Assembly: GCA_051201585.1 (NCBI GenBank)
Contig: CP179198.1
Span: 2,046,001-2,110,000, forward strand
Direction: 5' to 3'
Source of the DNA: UBA868 sp016776875
GTDB taxonomy: Bacteria; Pseudomonadota; Gammaproteobacteria; Arenicellales; UBA868
Length of the DNA: 64,000 bases
Both the position numbers and the translations under genes were made by a program. This document shows, piece by piece, positions 25,958 through 36,520 of this stretch (position 1 is the stretch's first letter; each line of letters opens with the position of its first letter). Under the pieces are notes generated by a model. That model searched no databases and had not been told where the DNA came from. It worked only from the letters and a program-made list of their open reading frames with translations.

Positions 25958-26854
25958 TTGAATACGTTAGCGCTTTACGGCCTGACCGTCTTGATCTGGG
26001 GATCAAGTTGGTTTGCAATCCGCTATCAACTTGATTTTGTTCCGCCTGAAGTCTCACTCTTCTACCGGTTTCTGCTTGCCTCAATTATTCTTATTGTTTG
26101 GTGCCTAGGACGAGGCATCTCTTTAAAAATAAAAACACGACAGCATTTTTTTCTTGCAGCACAGGGATTTTGCATGTTCGGATTGAACTATGTTCTGTTC
26201 TACCATGCTGCATTTGATATCGCGAGCGGGCTTTTGGCCGTCGTATTTTCGATGATCACCGGCATGAATATTTTCAATGGGGCAGTGTTTCTCAAACGCC
26301 CCATTCGAACCAAGACAGCGGTGGGTGCAGCGATCGGCCTATGCGGAATGGGTCTTGTCTTTTGGCCGGAAATCACGTCTTCAGGTAAAGTGGCCGTGGG
26401 TGCACTTATCGTTAGCGTGGCGGCCACGTATTCCGCATCACTCGGTAATATTCTGTCTGCACGCAACCAAGCCAGTGGCATCTCGGTGACCGCGGGCAAC
26501 GCCATCGGTATGACTTACGGTACCATTTTTCTATTCGTATATTGCATGTATTCAGGCTCCCCATTTGTCCTCGAATTCAGCCTGAAATATCTCGGATCCC
26601 TGATGTATCTGGCGTTCTTCGCCTCGGTTATTGCCTTCGGTTGCTACCTGACCCTCATTGGTCGAATTGGCCCCGGCAATGCCGCATACGCAACCGTTTT
26701 AGCGCCCATCATTGCACTTGCGTTATCAACCGGTTTCGAGGGATACCAGTGGCAAGCAAGAGCAATGATTGGTGTTGGGTTCGTACTGATCGGAAACATT
26801 TTGGTGCTGGCCCCAACACATGCTCTGATCAGGGCCGGGCGATACGTCAAGTAA
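25958..26854 (+). CDS. EamA/DMT family transporter
   Basis: Drug/metabolite-transporter superfamily protein with about ten membrane segments in two EamA repeats (about 1-137 and 145-288), usually an exporter of amino acids or other small metabolites. The first repeat starts LYGLTVLIWGSSWFAIRYQ, the typical EamA opening. The start is TTG at 25958; no better start is visible upstream. It follows the acyltransferase gene by 37 bases on the same strand and converges with an MFS gene six bases away. Substrate unknown. Confidence 0.85.
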   Translation: MNTLALYGLTVLIWGSSWFAIRYQLDFVPPEVSLFYRFLLASIILIVWCLGRGISLKIKTRQHFFLAAQGFCMFGLNYVLFYHAAFDIASGLLAVVFSMITGMNIFNGAVFLKRPIRTKTAVGAAIGLCGMGLVFWPEITSSGKVAVGALIVSVAATYSASLGNILSARNQASGISVTAGNAIGMTYGTIFLFVYCMYSGSPFVLEFSLKYLGSLMYLAFFASVIAFGCYLTLIGRIGPGNAAYATVLAPIIALALSTGFEGYQWQARAMIGVGFVLIGNILVLAPTHALIRAGRYVK

Positions 26855-26859
26855 AAGAT

Positions 26860-28060
26860 CTAGGCCGTATTCACGTGCCAGCCTCGACCACGACGATACC
26901 CAAACCATGCGATCGCCACCAACGCGAGTGCGATTGCCGGCAAGACCATCATGTTCAGCATTTCCCATCCCGCCAACTCATGAATAATTCCGGACGAGAC
27001 CGCTGTAAAAGCAACTGTCGTAAAAATGATGAGATCATTCAAACCTTGGGTTTTCGCTTTTTCTGATGGCGAATAACTTTCTGTCACCAGATTTGTGGCG
27101 CCCACGAAAAGAAAATTCCACCCAATTCCAACCAGAATCAGGGCGGCCACAAAATGAGGCACTGAGGTTCCACTTAAATTGACTGCGACGCTTGCAAAAA
27201 GAATGATCGCACCGGTACCCATCACCCGAAGCGTTCCAAAACGATTAATGACACTGCCGGTAAAAAAAGACGGCGTAAACATCGCCAATACATGCCATTC
27301 AATCACCAGCGCCGTATCAGAAAATGAATGTCCGCATCCCGCCATTGCCAACGGTGTGGAGGTCATCAGCAAGTTCATCACACCATATGCCACTGTTGCA
27401 CTTAAAACAGCAACAACAAAAGCAGGTTGGCTTGCAATCTGTCTCAGCGGGCGCTGGGACCCATGACGCTCATTCTCGGTTGGCGCTGCAATCCGTAATC
27501 TTGATGCGAGCACTATAGACAAAATATAGATAACAATCAGACTGGCGTAGCTTCCCCGCAAAAGGAAACCCGCTAATCAAATCACGGTTAAAGCTCGCCA
27601 AGTTGGGACCAATAAACGCTGCAAGCACCCCGCCCGCCAGCACCCAGGAAATCGCGCGACTCCTGTAATCAGCACTGCTAATGTCAGCTGCCGCAAAACG
27701 GTAGTAGTAGCCAACTCCATTGAGAATACCGATCAAAAAAGAGCCGATAACAAAAAGCAAAAAGTTTTGGTCGATAATTGCAATGATCGCCAATAAAGTG
27801 CCAAGCAACCCAAACACGGGACCCCACATGAACCCCGCCCGTCGACCAATCCGTTTCATCAGGATTGAAGCCGGAAAAGTTGAAGTCAATGTGCCCAAGA
27901 ACAGGCAGCCAATAGGCAGTGTCGCCCATATTTTGTTTTCGACTAGCGCGAATCCAATTAACGCAGAGGTCGCAATAATCAGCGAACTTCCCGAGAGCAT
28001 CAGAGCCTGACAGGCGGAAAGAATGAAAACATTACGACGAAGTAAGCCGGAAAAGGCCAC
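26860..28060 (-). CDS. MFS transporter, frameshifted
   Basis: Major facilitator carrier with about twelve membrane segments. The N-terminal half (28060 down to about 27553) starts at a GTG after a good AAGGGGA ribosome site; the loop 2-3 region reads ILMKRIGRRAGFMWG, the MFS signature. The C-terminal half is in another frame. Removing one A from GGGGAAGCTAC (27549-27553 on the + strand) restores PFAGSYASLIVIYILS and a protein of about 399 residues. It lies 57 bases downstream of icmF on the same strand and could be co-transcribed. Substrate unknown. Confidence 0.82.
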
Positions 28061-28117
28061 AAATTTCCCCTTGTTTAATTGAGAAGGTGTTATCGGTTTA
28101 AGAATGCAAAAGTCGGC

Positions 28118-31100
28118 TTACATTCCGCGGCGGTATTTTCCGCCCACCTCAAAAAAAGCCTGGGTCAATTGACCCAGAGAGCAAACCCGAGCTGCGTCCA
28201 TCAATGGATAGAACACATTTTTCCCAGTAAGTGCCGCATCCTTGATAGCGCGCACCGCCGCATGAGATGCCTGTTCATTGTCTTCATGAAAAGCCGCCAG
28301 CCTCTTTAACTGGCGTTGCTTTTCTAACTCAGTGCCGCGCGCCAAAGCAACCGGAGATTTCTCCACACCTTCTTCTGATATAAACGTATTGACGCCCACA
28401 ATCGGAAAAGTGCCATCGTGTTTTTGAGTCTCATAGTAAAGTGACTCTTCCTGAATTTTCCCGCGCTGATAACCTGTTTCCATCGCGCCTAGAACACCAC
28501 CTCGCTCAGCTAAGCGGTCAAATTCTGCAAGTACCGCCTGCTCTACCAAGTCAGTGAGCTCCTCAATGATGAAACTTCCCTGATTTGCATTTTCATTTTT
28601 CGCCAAGCCCCACTCTCGATTAATTATGAGCTGAATGGCGAGTGCTCGTCGAACAGACTCTTCACTGGGCGTGGTGAACGCCTCATCGTGCGCATTCGTA
28701 TGCAAACTATTGCAATTATCGTAAACGGCAATCAATGCCTGAAGAGTGGTACGAATATCATTAAAACTCATTTCTTGGGCATGTAAAGACCGACCTGAAG
28801 TTTGAATATGATATTTGAGTTTCTGGCTACGCTCACTTGCGCCGTAACGATCACGCATCGCAATCGACCAGATCCGTCTCGCAACACGTCCGAGAACAGT
28901 ATATTCAGGGTCCATACCGTTTGAGAAAAAGAATGAAAGATTGGGTGCAAAATCATCAATCGCCATACCGCGCGCGAGATACGATTCTACGTATGTGAAT
29001 CCATTTGAAAGCGTCAGAGCCAACTGCGTGATCGGGTTCGCGCCAGCCTCGGCAATGTGATAACCCGAGATCGACACGGAATAAAAATTTCGAACCTGGT
29101 TATCAATAAAATACTCTTGAATATCTCCCATCATTCGGAGACTGAAGTCTGTCGAGAATAAGCAAGTATTCTGGCCCTGATCCTCTTTGAGGATATCAGC
29201 CTGTACCGTGCCCCGCACATGCTTCAGGGCCCGACTCTTGATCTCCTCATGCTCATGCTCAGTCGGTAAGCGTCCTTGTATCTCGTTAAATTTATCAACC
29301 TGTTGGTCAATTGCAGTATTCAGAAAAAACGCTAATACAGTAGGCGCCGGGCCGTTGATCGTCATCGAGACAGACGTGGCGGGATCACACAAATCAAACC
29401 CCTCATAAAGCACTTTCATGTCGTCAAGCGTAGCAATGGATACACCCGATGTTCCAACCTTGCCGTAGATATCAGGGCGTAAAGCAGGATCAGCGCCATA
29501 AAGGGTGACCGAATCAAAAGCGGTCGATAATCGTTTCGCGCTCGAATCCGCCGACAACAGTTTGAATCGTTGATTCGTACGCGCAGCGTCCCCTTCTCCT
29601 GCAAACATACGGGTCGGATCCTCATTCGCCCGCTTCAATGGAAACACGCCCGCGGTAAACGGAAAAAGACCCGGCAGATTTTCAAGCATCTGCCAGCGCA
29701 ACCGATCCCCGGCATCATGATATCGAGGCAGGCTGATCTTTGGGATACGGGTGCCAGAAAGTGAAGTAAAGGAAAGCTCGACGTCATGGCGCTCTCCGCG
29801 GACATCGAAACTCATCGTATCTTTTTCATAACGACCCCTTAAATCATCAAACGTCGCCATAATCTGAAGCATATCAGGCCCGAGCGCTTCTTCTGTCTCA
29901 TTAAGCAGGGTCACCAAAGCATGGGTCGTATCACTGTGCTCTTCTAGTAGTGCGATGCTTGTTCTGAGATGCTGAGCGCGACGCGCAAGCTCCTCGAGCT
30001 CACAAACCCGCTCGTGGTAACGCCTTACACTCGATGCAATCTCCGAAAGATACCGCTCTCGATCGCTTGGTATCGACACGTCTAAACTGCGCTCTGACTC
30101 TGGCGGGCGGAAATGATCAAGTCCTTTTACAAATCCGCCTTCAACCAAAGACGAACGCAAGGCTCGATAAAGATCGGTTACACCCGCGTCATTAAAACGG
30201 GATGCCATCGTCGCAAATACAGGCATATTTTCAACCGGTTGAGAAAATGCCGCACGATTTCGCTGCATTTGCTTTCGAACGTCCCGGCGCGCGTCCTTCG
30301 ACCCTTTCCGATCCGACTTGTTAATCGCGACCAAGTCGGCGTAATCAAGCATCTCAATCTTTTCTAATTGAGATGCCGCACCAAATTCTGGCGTCATCAC
30401 ATAAAGCGACACATCTGCTTCTTCGACAATTCCGGCGTCTCCCTGACCAATCCCTGGTGTTTCGACAATCACTAAATCAAAATCTGCCGCGCGACAGGCG
30501 GTAACCATCCGGCTCAGTTCAGCTGGAATTTCACCACCCGCAGCGCGAGTCGCGATAGACCGGAAGAATACGGATTGCCCTTCGATTGCATTCATGCGAA
30601 TACGATCTCCTAGTAGCGCGCCACCGGTTTTCCGGCGAGTCGGGTCTACCGCCAAAACTGCAATGCGGAAGCTCATCATCAGAGTCAATCCGCAATCGCA
30701 ATATCAGTTCATCGGTTAAGGATGACTTTCCTGATCCACCTGTGCCCGTAATACCGAGGACCGGTATTTTCTTCTGAGCCAAATCTACGTTAGATTGAAT
30801 CTGTCGCGCTATATCATCACTTAGCGTGCTATTCTCAATTTCAGTAAGCACCCGAGCGAGACACGCATGATTACGCGCATCCAGCTTATCCGAAAATTGA
30901 GTGGCTGCGTCACCTGGGTAAAAGCTTGCCCGCGACAACATGTCATCTATCATTCCCTGCAGTCCGAGTCGCTGACCATCTTCGGGAGAATAAATTTTTG
31001 AAACACCATAATCGTGGAGCGCCTGAATTTCCTCGTCAACGATAACGCCACCGCCACCGGCGAACACTCGAATATCACCTCGACCTTTTTCGCTCAGCAT

Positions 31101-31385
31101 GTCGACCATGTATCGAAAATATTCTGTGTGGCCGCCTTGATACGAGCTGACCGCGATCCCCTGAACATCTTCCTGAACTGCAGCATCAACAATCTCAGCT
31201 ACGCTACGGTTATGACCGAGATGAATAACTTCAGCGCCTGATGCCTGTAGGAGCCGACGAATAATATTGATTGATGCGTCGTGACCATCAAAAAGGCTAG
31301 CCGCCGTCACAAATCGAATTCGATAATCGATATCAGCGGAGGATTGTGGAGCCGATGAGGATTGACCGGTCAGAACTGCACTCAT
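28118..31385 (-). CDS. icmF: Fused isobutyryl-CoA mutase IcmF, frameshifted
   Basis: Adenosylcobalamin-dependent acyl-CoA mutase fused to its own G-protein chaperone. In order: B12-binding domain (DGHDASINIIRRLL and later SSYQGGHTEYF), MeaB-like GTPase (P-loop GITGTGGSGKSS, then VETPGIGQGD, NKSDRKG) and mutase barrel (MFAGEGDAARTNQRF, GKVGTSGVSIATLDDM, SISGYHIAEAGANP). Phe in MFAGEG suits isobutyryl/butyryl-CoA rather than methylmalonyl-CoA. The frame breaks at GCGGAAGCTC (30666-30673); removing one base gives ELRIAVLAVDPTRRKTGG and about 1088 residues, the normal IcmF length. I start at the ATG 31385, not the upstream TTG 31397. Divergent from a LiuR-like regulator. Confidence 0.92.
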
Positions 31386-31417
31386 GAAAACTCGCAATTG
31401 GAACGAATGATGGGTTG

Positions 31418-31446
31418 ATTTTAGTTTCCGTTTACGTAAACGTCAA
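31418..31446 (-). promoter_or_regulatory. icmF promoter
   Basis: On the - strand TTGACG (31446-31441), 17-base spacer, TAAAAT (31423-31418). Five of six bases match in each box. The 14-bp palindrome lies in the spacer and -35 box, so a bound regulator would block this promoter. Confidence 0.65.
31429..31442. promoter_or_regulatory. Palindromic operator between icmF and the MerR gene
   Basis: CGTTTACGTAAACG is a perfect 14-bp palindrome shared by both divergent promoters. It resembles the ACGT-AAACGT-type sites known for LiuR, the MerR-family regulator of branched-chain amino-acid breakdown in proteobacteria, and the neighbouring regulator is LiuR-like. Confidence 0.7.
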
Positions 31447-31459
31447 TTAAGTCTATAAT
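31431..31459 (+). promoter_or_regulatory. Promoter of the MerR gene, apparently leaderless
   Basis: TTTACG (31431-31436), 17-base spacer, perfect TATAAT (31454-31459). The first coding ATG is at 31466, just where transcription should start, so the mRNA may have no leader. No ribosome site is visible before the ATG. Confidence 0.55.
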
Positions 31460-31465
31460 TGCATC

Positions 31466-31873
31466 ATGCTTTCTAATTCCGCGGCCCTAGATGAAAAAGA
31501 CATTTCGTTCTCTATCTCTGATCTCGCGCGGGAATTTGGGGTTACCACTCGGGCGATTCGTTTTTATGAGGATGAAGGGCTGCTGAGCCCGGGTCGCAGT
31601 GGTCGACAACGCGTCTATACGTCTCGGGACCACGTCAGACTCAAACTGATCGTGCGCGGCAAGCGTCTTGGATTTTCGCTAAGCGAGGTTCGAGAGATTA
31701 TCGAAATGTATGACCTTGACTCGGGCGAGAGCGGGCAACTTCGGTACTTTCTAGAGCAAATTAAAAAACGCCGCGAAGCGCTGAAACAACAGCGCCATGA
31801 TATCGAGCTGACGCTGGACGAGCTGGATTCCATTGAATCCGAGTGCAAACATCGACTGTCTGCTTTAACTTAG
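31466..31873 (+). CDS. liuR: MerR-family regulator, LiuR-like
   Basis: DNA-binding regulator of 135 residues. The helix-turn-helix FSISDLAREFGVTTRAIRFY (16-35) and wing EDEGLLSPGRSGRQRVY are followed by the coiled-coil dimerisation helix (about 85-130). Known LiuR proteins share DLAREFxVTTRAIRFYEDEGLL and repress genes for leucine/isovalerate and related acyl-CoA breakdown; effector-binding cysteines of metal-type MerR proteins are not present. It is divergent from icmF and shares a palindromic operator with it. The symbol is by similarity and context. Confidence 0.75.
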   Translation: MLSNSAALDEKDISFSISDLAREFGVTTRAIRFYEDEGLLSPGRSGRQRVYTSRDHVRLKLIVRGKRLGFSLSEVREIIEMYDLDSGESGQLRYFLEQIKKRREALKQQRHDIELTLDELDSIESECKHRLSALT

Positions 31874-31917
31874 CAATACCTGCCGAGCGAAATCGATCTA
31901 ACGGCTCCCGTTTTGTG

Positions 31918-32937
31918 ATGAATCTCTCAGAATCCAGTAGAGTGTCCCAGACACTTCTCACTCTCGCCGCTTTCATGATAGTGGTTGCGGGTCTCAAAGC
32001 CGCTGCACCGATTGTCGTTCCGATGTTAATGGCGATTTTTCTATCTATTATTTCTATCGCACCGCTACAATGGCTCCAACGTCACGGACTACCACTGTGG
32101 CTTTCACTGGCGCTGATATTCACAATACTGATTACAACGTTGGTTATCGTCGGATCAACGCTTGGCGCATCCATCACCCAGCTAACTGCGACACTCCCCG
32201 GTTATGAAACACAACTGGTAGATCTGATTGATCGCTCAGCGATGTGGGTCTCCAGCCAGGGAATTGATATCCCCGCTGGCGGCATCGTCGGACTCATTGA
32301 TCCTGAAGCTGCGGCAAAATTTTTCGGCCGTGTTATAAGCGGTTTCGGCGGACTTGTCGCGGACAGCATGCTGATCCTTTTCACCGTGCTCTTTATTCTC
32401 GTCGAATCAACAACCATCCCGCGCAAGCTTAGAAGTTTCCTTAAAAACCCGAACGATACGCTTTTGAATTTTTCGGGATTTATGGATGGAGTGACTCAGT
32501 ATCTGGTTATTAAGGGCTTAATGAGTCTCATAACGGGTGCGCTAATTACCATTTATTTATTGATGCTGGATATTAATTTTGCGTTACTTTGGGGCGCACT
32601 TGCTTTTTTCATGAATTTTGTCCCGTACATTGGCTCCATTATCGCGGCGGTGCCTGTTGTTATTCTCGCATTGCTTGATGCAGGCCCGGGAACTGCCCTG
32701 GCCGTTGGAGCCGGATTCCTGGCGGCCAACATGATTGTCGGCAACGTACTCGAACCCCGTTTTACGGGGCAAGGATTGGGATTATCCACGTTAGTCGTTT
32801 TTGTCTCTTTGGTATTTTGGGGCTGGGTGTTTGGTCCGGTTGGCATGTTCCTCTCTACACCTCTAACCATGCTGATGAAAATTGCTCTCGAAAATGACCC
32901 GAGAAGCCGGTGGATCAGCATTTTGTTAAGCTTCTGA
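31918..32937 (+). CDS. AI-2E family transporter (PerM-like)
   Basis: Membrane protein of the AI-2E/PerM family, about eight membrane segments. I start at ATG 31918 (MNLSESSRVSQTLLTLAAFMIVV, 339 residues); the open frame reaches back to 31843, but that would overlap the MerR gene. Conserved parts include the LWGALAFFMNFVPYIGSIIA segment and VLEPRFTGQGLGLSTLVVFVSLVFWGWVFG near the C-terminus. Family members include a quorum-signal exporter and sodium-proton antiporters, so the substrate cannot be assigned. Confidence 0.85.
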   Translation: MNLSESSRVSQTLLTLAAFMIVVAGLKAAAPIVVPMLMAIFLSIISIAPLQWLQRHGLPLWLSLALIFTILITTLVIVGSTLGASITQLTATLPGYETQLVDLIDRSAMWVSSQGIDIPAGGIVGLIDPEAAAKFFGRVISGFGGLVADSMLILFTVLFILVESTTIPRKLRSFLKNPNDTLLNFSGFMDGVTQYLVIKGLMSLITGALITIYLLMLDINFALLWGALAFFMNFVPYIGSIIAAVPVVILALLDAGPGTALAVGAGFLAANMIVGNVLEPRFTGQGLGLSTLVVFVSLVFWGWVFGPVGMFLSTPLTMLMKIALENDPRSRWISILLSF

Positions 32938-33025
32938 AGCGCCCCCACCACCTCCCAAGTATTAATTTTAGGCGGGCACATCAACCGACTCGCCGGTCAA
33001 TGACATCCCGAGCAGGACCACGCTG

Positions 33026-34265
33026 ATGAAACTGGATGCGCTTCGTTCGCCTCGCTACCGACGATTCTGGTTCGGCTCTATTGGATCAACGGGAGCCTCC
33101 CAACTCTACTTTGTCGGACTTTCCTGGCTGGTTTTCGAGATGACAGGTTCAGCCGCCTACCTTGGTCTTCTTGGATTCTCGATGGCAGTGCCAACAATTG
33201 TTGCAACCCTTATGGGCGGTCTACTTGCCGATCGCGCAAACCGCGGCCGGATTCTTTTGCTGACATCAATTTTGGCGGGACTGTGCCTTTCATTTTTGAC
33301 GATTCTCGATCTGACTGAATCAGCACAGATTTGGCAGGTGCTTATTCTGGCCGCTTTTTTGGGACTGATTTCTGGCTTCGACCTACCCGCCCGGATTGCA
33401 TTTTTTCCTTCGCTTATCGAGTCTTCCCAAATGATGAGCGCTGTCGCGTTGAGTTCCATACTTTGGCAAGGCACCCGAATGATCCTGCCTGCAATCGGAG
33501 GCTTGCTCATCGCCCTAGTCGATACCTGGCTATTGTTTTTTCTATGTTCAATAGGCTTTGGGGTAATGGGCTGGATACTGATCGGCCTGCAGACTCCCGA
33601 CAAGCCCGATCCACCAGAGGGTCAAGACCAATCCCTCGGGGCCGCAATCACCTTCATCAGGCGCGAAAAACTCTTCTTGGTTCTCATCTCAATCACATGG
33701 ATTTCGATGTTTTTTGGCACATCCTATGTTCAGATTATGCCTGTATTTGCCGAGCTTCTAGGGGCAGGTGAGAAAGGCTATGGCTATCTGATCTCTGCAA
33801 CGGGTGTGGGCTCCGTATGCGGCACATTGATTATTGGACGCTTTCAGCACTCCCCCCTTCTGGGTCGGTACATGATGGGAGGTGCAGTTCTCTTCGCCCT
33901 TTCATTGTTATTCTTTGCAGCCGTCACCGGTCTTCTCGAAGGAGGTCCGGTGGCGTTCTATGCCGCATGTGGCTGTGCCATTCTGGGCGGAATAGGTGGA
34001 TCATGTTTCCTTATTAGCTTCCATGACCGTGCTTCAAATCGCTGTCCCTGACACATTACGCGGCAGAGTGATGGGCATCCACAGCATCACGTTCAGCCTC
34101 ATCGCGCTAGGCGGTTTAGTATTGGGGCCGATTGCCGAACTACTTTCTGCACCAACAGCGGTACTTTTCGGTGCTATCACTCTGATCATTAGCCTGATTG
34201 TTTTTTCTGCGCGCTTTCCAAACTTATGGCGACTCAACGCGCAAAATAGCAACTACAAGATCTAA
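33026..34265 (+). CDS. MFS transporter (MFS_3/EntS-like), frameshifted
   Basis: Major facilitator carrier of the enterobactin-exporter-like group. It opens with LRSPRYRRFWFGSIGSTGASQLYFVGLSWLV in typical fashion (segments split here in meaning only), has the loop 2-3 motif GGLLADRANRGRIL, and ends with VPDTLRGRVMGIHSI. The reading frame shifts at AGCTTCC (34016-34022); removing one T gives LISSMTVLQIAVPD and a protein of about 412 residues. The ATG at 33026 is the natural start. It follows the AI-2E gene on the same strand. Substrate unknown. Confidence 0.82.
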
Positions 34266-34286
34266 GCTCACCTCATCAGCATCCAG

Positions 34287-34325
34287 AGTACTGCTTTGCG
34301 GGGAGAACCCTCAGGGAGCAGTGCT
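34287..34325 (+). other. Inverted repeat in the purB leader
   Basis: AGTACTGCT (34287-34295) can pair with AGCAGTGCT (34317-34325), eight of nine as Watson-Crick pairs and one as G-U; GGG and CCC inside can pair as well. No T-run follows. It lies 38 bases before the purB start; a TAGAAT (34325-34330) overlaps the right arm. It could be an operator or RNA structure. Confidence 0.35.
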
Positions 34326-34362
34326 AGAATAAGGCGTCTGTCAATCCTTAGACCTGCTAAGC

Positions 34363-35775
34363 TTGAGTTACTCAGAACCTTTCGATCTCTCGGCACTCAC
34401 TGCCTTATCGCCCGTTGATGGACGGTATGGGACAAAAGCCGCCGCACTAAGACCGTTTTTTAGTGAATTCGGTCTGATCCGCTACCGCGTCATTGTAGAA
34501 ATACGCTGGCTGATTACACTTGCCGATAATGACAACATCTCCGAAGTGCCCACAATGTCAGAGTCTGCCAAGAATTTTCTTGAGCAGGTCATTTCTGATT
34601 TCTCAATGGCTGATGCCATCGCCGTAAAAAACATCGAATCCTCAACCAATCACGATGTAAAAGCAATTGAATACTTTCTGAAAGATAAAACCGCATCACA
34701 TGATGAGCTCAAAAACATACGTGAATTCATTCATTTTGGGTGCACGTCAGAAGACATTAATAATTTATCGTACGCATTAATGCTACTCGATGGTCGCAAC
34801 GAAGTAATGCTGCCTGCCTTATCGAAACTCACCGAATACCTTGCTGAAATGGCCGTTGCGCTCGCTGCTCAGCCGTTGCTCGCCCGAACTCACGGCCAGC
34901 CCGCGAGCCCGAGCACAATGGGAAAAGAACTCGCGAATGTCATTGCACGACTTGACCATGTTGGACATCAAATTGCCTCAACCGCTATTCGCGGAAAGTT
35001 CAATGGTGCTGTTGGCAACTTCAATGCTCACCTATCCGCCTATCCTGAACTTGACTGGGCCAATATTTCAAACCAATTTGTCAAAAGTCTTGGCCTCGAC
35101 TGGCAGCAAATGACGACTCAGATTGAACCTCACGATGACCTTGCCGCACTGTGCCATGCCTTCGTTCGACTTAACACGGTCCTGATCGATCTCGACCGAG
35201 ATCTCTGGGGGTATATCGCATTAGGCTACTTCAAGCAAAAAACCGTGGACGGGGAAATTGGCTCCAGCACCATGCCTCATAAAGTAAATCCTATCGATTT
35301 TGAAAACAGCGAAGGAAACGCCGGACTCGCCAACGCCCTTTTTGAGCACCTCGGCGCAAAATTGCCGGTCAGTCGGTGGCAGCGAGATCTCTCAGATTCG
35401 ACCGTGCTCAGAAACCTGGGGCCAGCATTTGCGCACTGTCTATTGGCAATTGAATCAACTCTACGTGGTCTCAACAAACTTGAGGTTGACAGTACCCGGC
35501 TGGAACACGAACTGGATCAATCGTGGGCAGTGCTGGCCGAAGCGATTCAAACGGTAATGAGACGCTACGATGTCCCTGAGCCCTATGAGAAACTAAAAAA
35601 CCTCACCCGTGGACGCGCCAAAATCGACGCCAAAACGCTGCAAGAATTTGTGGCCAGCCTTCCCATCCCAGAAGACGCTCAGCACTACCTCGCGAATCTC
35701 ACCCCGAGCACCTACCTTGGCAATGCCGAGTCAATGACGATTGATTTTCTTAAAAGGCGCTCAGGCAACCACTAA
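34363..35775 (+). CDS. purB: Adenylosuccinate lyase
   Basis: Catalyses two fumarate-releasing steps of purine synthesis (SAICAR to AICAR, and adenylosuccinate to AMP). At 470 residues it is close to the E. coli length (456). The fumarase/aspartase signature SSTMPHKVNPIDFENSEGN is present, with the substrate-binding TSEDINNLSYALML and ARTHGQPASPSTMGKE segments. The start is TTG at 34363 (MSYSEPFDLSALTALSPVDGR). First gene of a tight + strand run with a pseudouridine synthase, pyrD and an FAD oxidoreductase. Confidence 0.96.
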   Translation: MSYSEPFDLSALTALSPVDGRYGTKAAALRPFFSEFGLIRYRVIVEIRWLITLADNDNISEVPTMSESAKNFLEQVISDFSMADAIAVKNIESSTNHDVKAIEYFLKDKTASHDELKNIREFIHFGCTSEDINNLSYALMLLDGRNEVMLPALSKLTEYLAEMAVALAAQPLLARTHGQPASPSTMGKELANVIARLDHVGHQIASTAIRGKFNGAVGNFNAHLSAYPELDWANISNQFVKSLGLDWQQMTTQIEPHDDLAALCHAFVRLNTVLIDLDRDLWGYIALGYFKQKTVDGEIGSSTMPHKVNPIDFENSEGNAGLANALFEHLGAKLPVSRWQRDLSDSTVLRNLGPAFAHCLLAIESTLRGLNKLEVDSTRLEHELDQSWAVLAEAIQTVMRRYDVPEPYEKLKNLTRGRAKIDAKTLQEFVASLPIPEDAQHYLANLTPSTYLGNAESMTIDFLKRRSGNH

Positions 35776-35787
35776 AGCCATTTCACC

Positions 35788-36519
35788 ATGGATGAACAAA
35801 TCCGACTTTCCAAGTTGATGGCGCAACAGGGTCTATCCTCGAGGCGAGAAGCTGACAAGCTGATCTCTGCCGGGCAGGTGCTTGTCAACGGCAAAATCAT
35901 TAAGGAACTCGGCACTAAGGTACACCCTGGCTCGGATATTAAACTGGCAGCGATTGCGAAACGAAAGCGTGAAAAACTTGCAACCTTAATTCTAAACAAA
36001 CCGGCTGGCTGGGTTTCCAATCAGCCTGAGAAAGGATACGAGGAAGCAGCTTCACTGATTATTGAAAGCAATCGATCTGATAATCACGAAGACGTAAAAC
36101 GAAAAATACCGCCCGCGTCTACGCTTAATGTTGCAGGTCGACTGGATATTGACTCGTCCGGCTTGCTGGTACTCACCCAAGATGGCACCGTTGCCCGAAA
36201 ACTCATCGGTCCCCAGAACAACATCGATAAAGAATATCGAGTCCGGATCAACGGCGCTGTTACTGATCATCGGATCAAACAACTCACCCATGGTTTATCC
36301 CTCGACGGCAGGCAATTGCGCCCCGCGATCATCAAACTTATTGGAGATGATCTTTTAATGTTTGTTTTGCAAGAGGGTCGAAAACGACAGATTAGAAGAA
36401 TGTGCGAGCTCGTCGATCTAGAGGTTCGCACCCTTACTCGCGTGAGAATTGGCAGAGTGAAATTAGGACAATTACCTCGCGGAAAGTGGAGACATCTATC
36501 GCAACAAGAGCAGTTCTAG
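35788..36519 (+). CDS. rRNA pseudouridine synthase, RluF-like (RsuA family)
   Basis: Makes pseudouridine in 23S rRNA. The 243 residues consist of an N-terminal S4 RNA-binding domain (about 5-65, RLSKLMAQQGLSSRREADKLI) and the catalytic domain with NVAGRLDIDSSGLLVLT, in which the Asp of GRLD is the catalytic residue, and EGRKRQIRRMCE. The closest of the E. coli paralogues by eye is RluF, but RluB and RluE cannot be excluded. It begins 12 bases after purB and ends one base before the pyrD start. Confidence 0.88.
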   Translation: MDEQIRLSKLMAQQGLSSRREADKLISAGQVLVNGKIIKELGTKVHPGSDIKLAAIAKRKREKLATLILNKPAGWVSNQPEKGYEEAASLIIESNRSDNHEDVKRKIPPASTLNVAGRLDIDSSGLLVLTQDGTVARKLIGPQNNIDKEYRVRINGAVTDHRIKQLTHGLSLDGRQLRPAIIKLIGDDLLMFVLQEGRKRQIRRMCELVDLEVRTLTRVRIGRVKLGQLPRGKWRHLSQQEQF

Positions 36520-36520
36520 C

